Assembly (NCBI GenBank): GCA_016709315.1
Contig: JADJMZ010000010.1
Location: 1 to 8,951, forward strand
Length of the DNA stretch: 8,951 bases
DNA from: Ignavibacteria bacterium
GTDB taxonomy: Bacteria > Bacteroidota > Ignavibacteria > Tepidaquicellales > Tepidaquicellaceae
Direction of reading: 5' to 3'
The position numbers and the translations under genes are program-made. The notes beneath the pieces are model-generated. The model made no database searches and was not told the DNA's origin. It was given only the letters and a program-made list of their open reading frames with translations. Every line of letters starts with the position of its first letter. Position 1 is the stretch's first letter. Below are positions 6,293-8,951 of this stretch, piece by piece.

Positions 6293-6745
6293 ATGAAAGC
6301 ATACTCACAAGAAACAAGATATTCCTGCGGAGCTTCAGCAATAAGGAATTGTATCAGTGCATTAGGCGGACAAGTACCGTCAGAGAAGTATGTCAGACGT
6401 ATAGCAGGAACTACAATGAACGGAACGAATGAAACAGGAATTATAAAAGCGTTGAATAAACTTGGATATAAATGTGAATCGTATTATACTGAAAATAGTT
6501 TGACTTATAAAAATAAGATAAGTAAATTATTACAGTCCGGTAGCGTAGCAATTACGATTATTGATAATCAAATACACTGGATTGCAGTAGTTAGTTATCA
6601 GAATAAAAAAATTACTTTCGTTGATTCTGATTTTAAAAAGATTAAACAAGAAATTTCATTAAATGACTTTGTAAAGATTTCCGGAAATACGGACAAGTTT
6701 AATAAATCTTATTTTTATTATTTAATAATCATTTCAAATGCCTGA
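6293..6745 (+). CDS. C39-like cysteine peptidase
   Basis: A 150-residue papain-fold protein close to the length of bare C39 peptidase domains. The oxyanion Gln6 and catalytic Cys12 occur in SQETRYSCGASAIRN. TMNGTNETGIIKALNKLGY at 41-59 is the characteristic helix that follows. His95 (QIHWIAVV) and Asp111 (FVDSD) complete the triad. C39 peptidases usually cut double-glycine leader peptides when fused to ABC exporters; here there is no transporter and no signal peptide, so the substrate is unknown. Candidates are a phage precursor protein or a host protein. ATG directly abuts the phosphoesterase stop, and its own stop overlaps the next gene by 8 bases. Confidence 0.82.
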   Translation: MKAYSQETRYSCGASAIRNCISALGGQVPSEKYVRRIAGTTMNGTNETGIIKALNKLGYKCESYYTENSLTYKNKISKLLQSGSVAITIIDNQIHWIAVVSYQNKKITFVDSDFKKIKQEISLNDFVKISGNTDKFNKSYFYYLIIISNA

Positions 6746-6932
6746 TATAACAAAATGTTTAAATGTAAATTGTGTAATGAAAGATAAATGTTACAGGTAT
6801 GTCTGTATTCCCGACAAGATAGCACAGTCTTATTCTTTCTTTTTACCAATTTCAAATAAAATAGAAAGTTTTAAATGTGAATTTTTTTATGGAATCAAAA
6901 CAGACAAAAATCAAATAAATCCAAATGTATAA
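6738..6932 (+). CDS. Cys-cluster mini-protein, possible metal-binding
   Basis: A 64-residue protein opening MPDITKCLNVNC, then VMKDKCYRYVC. Cys residues 7, 12, 18 and 23 plus a later Cys at about 47 (FKCEFFYG) form a compact set able to bind zinc. I recall similar short proteins, with C-x4-C-x5-CYR followed by a QSY motif and a final C-E/D-Y/F-F, scattered in phages and in Bacteroidota-type genomes. They have no described function. It sits between the C39-like peptidase and the lysin, overlapping the first by 8 bases and the second by 8 bases. It may be an adaptor or small regulator. Confidence 0.7.
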   Translation: MPDITKCLNVNCVMKDKCYRYVCIPDKIAQSYSFFLPISNKIESFKCEFFYGIKTDKNQINPNV

Positions 6933-7407
6933 CAGAGAATATTTTTTTCATAATTACAAAAACTATTTCGGCAGGTTAAATCAATCACAAGTTGACGGAC
7001 TTGAATTTTTGTTGAGTAAGTTTGATAATGAAAATTTCAGTGCTGAGCAAGTTGCTTATATGTTAGCAACGGTAAAATGGGAAACTGCTCATACATTCCA
7101 GCCGATAGAGGAAAGAGGCGGATATAATTATTTTAAATATCTGATTGGTAAATTAGGAATAAGAAATTTGATTGAGGCGAATAAATTTAAGGGAAGGGGC
7201 TACATCATGATTACGGGGAGGACTAACTTTGAAAAGTTTTCGCTTATTATGGGAATTGATTTTATTACAAATCCTGAACTTGTAAGAGAACCTGAAAATG
7301 CTTACAAGATAATGATTTATGGCTTTGTTAACGGCACTTTCACAGGAAAGAAAATCACTGATTATATTGACGGTGATAAGTTGGATTACTTAATGCAAGA
7401 CGAATAA
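6925..7407 (+). CDS. GH19 chitinase-like endolysin (C-terminus displaced by frame breaks)
   Basis: A peptidoglycan-degrading lysin of the GH19 (chitinase-like) type used by many phages. The start of the fold reads AYMLATVKWETAHTFQPIEE (45-63). Glu53 in KWETAHTF is the expected general acid, and the usual form is KHETA, so His is replaced by Trp. Glu62 or Glu63 may be the second acid. GRGYIMITGRTNFEKF at 90-105 is the GRGYxQITGRxNY motif. NPELVREPENAYKI at 116-129 is also typical. The frame ends at DYLMQDE, but the expected ending DYLNARRIINGNDKASLI lies immediately downstream in other frames (7408-7480). Repaired length 185 residues. No signal peptide, so a holin would release it. It overlaps the Cys-cluster gene by 8 bases. 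Confidence 0.85.
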   Translation: MYNREYFFHNYKNYFGRLNQSQVDGLEFLLSKFDNENFSAEQVAYMLATVKWETAHTFQPIEERGGYNYFKYLIGKLGIRNLIEANKFKGRGYIMITGRTNFEKFSLIMGIDFITNPELVREPENAYKIMIYGFVNGTFTGKKITDYIDGDKLDYLMQDE

Positions 7408-7480
7408 TAAACGGAATGATAAAGCAAGTCTAATTCAGAGATACGCAGAAAAAATATTTAAAGGTTTAAAATATGAATAA
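7395..7480 (+). pseudogene. Displaced C-terminus of the GH19-type lysin
   Basis: Adding one A at 7392-7393 and one at 7415-7416 lets the lysin continue as YLNARRIINGNDKASLI, then QRYAEKIFKG, ending KYE at TAA 7478-7480. NARRIINGxDKA is a strongly conserved end of phage GH19 lysins, and YAxxF is the normal terminal helix. The repaired gene 6925-7480 plus two bases is 186 codons including stop. It would overlap the next start (ATG 7473) by 8 bases, matching the style of the operon. Confidence 0.8.
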
Positions 7481-8468
7481 AATAATTTTAATAATGTTTC
7501 TATTCGTTTCAACTTGCTATTCTCAGACCATAGAACAAAGACTTGACCGGATTGAAGATTCACTAAATATAAATTGGAATGTAATAATTACAAATGATTC
7601 ACTTCCGCAACCGATTTATGAAGGTGTTGTAATGCAGTCTTTAACTTCAGATCAATATATTTTCAATCCTGCAATTTACACAGGACAATCAGAAGTATAT
7701 TGCATTAAAAACAATGCCGTGTATTTGGCAACAAGCCCGAATGGCTTAAACTCATGGACTTATACGCTTACTAATGCCGGAGCCGGAAGTATTGTAAATG
7801 TTGATGGAAAGTATTATGATTCATTTCATAAATGGTACGGCGGGCAGGCGTATTCTTATTATTCTGTTTCGCTTGACAAAGTTTATTTTCAGAATGTTGC
7901 AACTTCAAGAACTCCGACAGGCGAAGATCGGAATGTTTTATTTAACGGCACTGAATTTTATTCTTATGGAAGATTACAGCCAAAGCCACGAACTATAATG
8001 TTTCAGCGAAGTTCTGATTTCAGACTATGGACTAATCCAAATGAGATTTTAAAACCTGATGCAGTTGACGGTTCCAATGTTGAATTTTATCACTTATCCG
8101 TTATCAAGACCGAAAGAGGATATTTCGGATTACTTAATTTGTATTATACCGGACTAAGCGGCCAGGATGTTGAGCAACTTCCGCCTTACACAGCGAAAGA
8201 ACACACTACAGAAATACAGCTTGTATATTCAGCTAACGGAGTTGACAATTGGCAGAGATTAAATTCAAGAAAAGAGTTTATTCCGAAAAGAGAAAACATT
8301 AAACAGATGTTCGGGTGGTGGAGTTTGATTAATGGAGTAGCTTACATTTACACAGCAGAAAGCAAACGAAGGCATACAACATATGAAAACAGCAACATTA
8401 ACGGAAGATATTATTTCAGTTCAGAATATAAAATTTCATTAACAGATTTATACAAATACATTCAATAA
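7473..8468 (+). CDS. Secreted beta-propeller protein, resembling GH43/GH32-type glycoside hydrolases
   Basis: A 331-residue exported protein. Residues 1-17 form a signal peptide (MNKIILIMFLFVSTCYS) with cleavage before Gln18, a common FCB-group pattern. The mature part has repeated blade strands with S-x-D/N-G-x-x-W turns: VYLATSPNGLNSWT at 83-96, MFQRSSDFRLWT at 176-187 and LVYSANGVDNWQRL at 250-263. Such repeats are typical of five-bladed propellers of the GH43/GH32 type and of related sialidase-like proteins. Catalytic acids cannot be fixed by eye, and Glu204, Asp232 and Glu247 are only candidates. A possible role is trimming host-surface or environmental glycans. It overlaps the repaired lysin and precedes an outer-membrane protein. 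Start ATG 7473 is supported by the signal peptide and AAAGG at 7460-7464. Confidence 0.72.
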   Translation: MNKIILIMFLFVSTCYSQTIEQRLDRIEDSLNINWNVIITNDSLPQPIYEGVVMQSLTSDQYIFNPAIYTGQSEVYCIKNNAVYLATSPNGLNSWTYTLTNAGAGSIVNVDGKYYDSFHKWYGGQAYSYYSVSLDKVYFQNVATSRTPTGEDRNVLFNGTEFYSYGRLQPKPRTIMFQRSSDFRLWTNPNEILKPDAVDGSNVEFYHLSVIKTERGYFGLLNLYYTGLSGQDVEQLPPYTAKEHTTEIQLVYSANGVDNWQRLNSRKEFIPKRENIKQMFGWWSLINGVAYIYTAESKRRHTTYENSNINGRYYFSSEYKISLTDLYKYIQ

Positions 8469-8483
8469 TTAAATTACAACACA

Positions 8484-8921
8484 ATGAAAAATGCAATATT
8501 AGTTTTATTTTTATTTATCAGTTCTATCAGTTTTGCACAGTTTGACTTATCGAGTTCCGTAGGTTTTGGAATTGAAATCAATAAACAATTAGATTATCAG
8601 TTATTCCAAACTACTGTAACAATCGAACCGCAATATAAGATTGATAAAATTACATTAAGTTCGCAATCCGAAGCTATGCAGAATGATTCAAATACTTTAT
8701 TCTATACCGGACTAAAAGCCGGATATGAATTTTGGCAAAAAGAAAATAAATCATTGCAGGTTACCGGACACGCTTTAATCGGGACTGAAGGCAGAAAGAA
8801 ATTAGGCGGGGGTTTAACTTATGTAGTTGATAACATTTCTTTAAATCTTGATCTCAGCCAGGAATACAAAGCAAAAACATTTGTAGGAATATTATCAGTT
8901 GGTTTTTACTTGACAAGATAA
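8484..8921 (+). CDS. Small outer-membrane beta-barrel protein
   Basis: A 145-residue protein with a signal peptide (MKNAILVLFLFISSISFA, cut before Gln19). The mature 127 residues consist of alternating polar/hydrophobic strands with Gly and aromatic girdles, as in SSVGFGIEINKQLDYQLFQT, LFYTGLKAGYEFW, KLGGGLTYVVDNISLNLDLS and TFVGILSVGFYLTR. About eight strands can be counted, the size of OmpA/OmpX-like barrels. It is probably inserted in the host outer membrane and could alter surface receptors or exclude superinfecting phages (inference). It follows the secreted propeller after 15 bases. Its complete C-terminus lies inside the window; the last 30 bases of the window hold no gene that I can see. 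Confidence 0.72.
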   Translation: MKNAILVLFLFISSISFAQFDLSSSVGFGIEINKQLDYQLFQTTVTIEPQYKIDKITLSSQSEAMQNDSNTLFYTGLKAGYEFWQKENKSLQVTGHALIGTEGRKKLGGGLTYVVDNISLNLDLSQEYKAKTFVGILSVGFYLTR

Positions 8922-8951
8922 AATTTTCTGATTAATTTACAGTAAGGTAAT

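Noticed and set aside
7798..7998. Plus-strand 66-residue ORF
   Set aside because: Out-of-frame shadow of the secreted beta-propeller gene.
8922..8951. Attachment site or terminator at the right end
   Set aside because: Thirty AT-rich bases without repeat, hairpin or tRNA end visible.

Overview
The window reads as the late region of a tailed (siphovirus-like) phage or prophage, with every gene on the + strand. DNA is AT-rich and most starts have A/T-rich leaders instead of Shine-Dalgarno sites. Secreted proteins have signal peptides cleaved just before Gln (CYS-Q, SFA-Q). These traits suggest a host in the Bacteroidota/Ignavibacteriota (FCB) group; no marker gene proves it.

Layout. 2-445 is the C-terminus of the tail tape measure protein. 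442-2581 holds three or four tail-tip/baseplate genes coupled by 4-base stop/start overlaps. 2592-3752 is a tail fibre and 3765-4521 a second fibre-like protein with an N-terminal hydrophobic segment. 4553-4821 is a broken two-helix holin-like gene. 4886/4920-5195 is a small membrane coiled-coil protein. 5185-6932 is a tightly overlapping block: two-repeat HTH-like protein, metallophosphoesterase, C39-like cysteine peptidase and a Cys-cluster mini-protein. 6925-7480 is a GH19-type endolysin. 7473-8921 encodes two exported proteins, a beta-propeller resembling glycoside hydrolases and a small outer-membrane barrel. The order tail, fibre, holin, accessory genes, lysin, exported cargo is usual for a phage late operon.

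The most striking feature is a recurring reading-frame break. I can restore four genes (tail gene near 813, fibre C-terminus at 4311-4521, holin at 4663, lysin C-terminus at 7392-7416), nearly always by adding one base to a short A, T or G run. The repaired lengths come out in whole codons and end in motifs expected for the families. No break needs a substitution to a stop. This points to homopolymer under-calling in the source assembly; a decaying prophage is the alternative. Several C-termini and the holin are therefore absent from a plain ORF annotation.

I see no tRNA, rRNA, CRISPR array, transposase or integrase. The best candidates for new biology are the exported propeller-plus-barrel pair behind the lysin and the overlapping HTH/phosphoesterase/C39 block.
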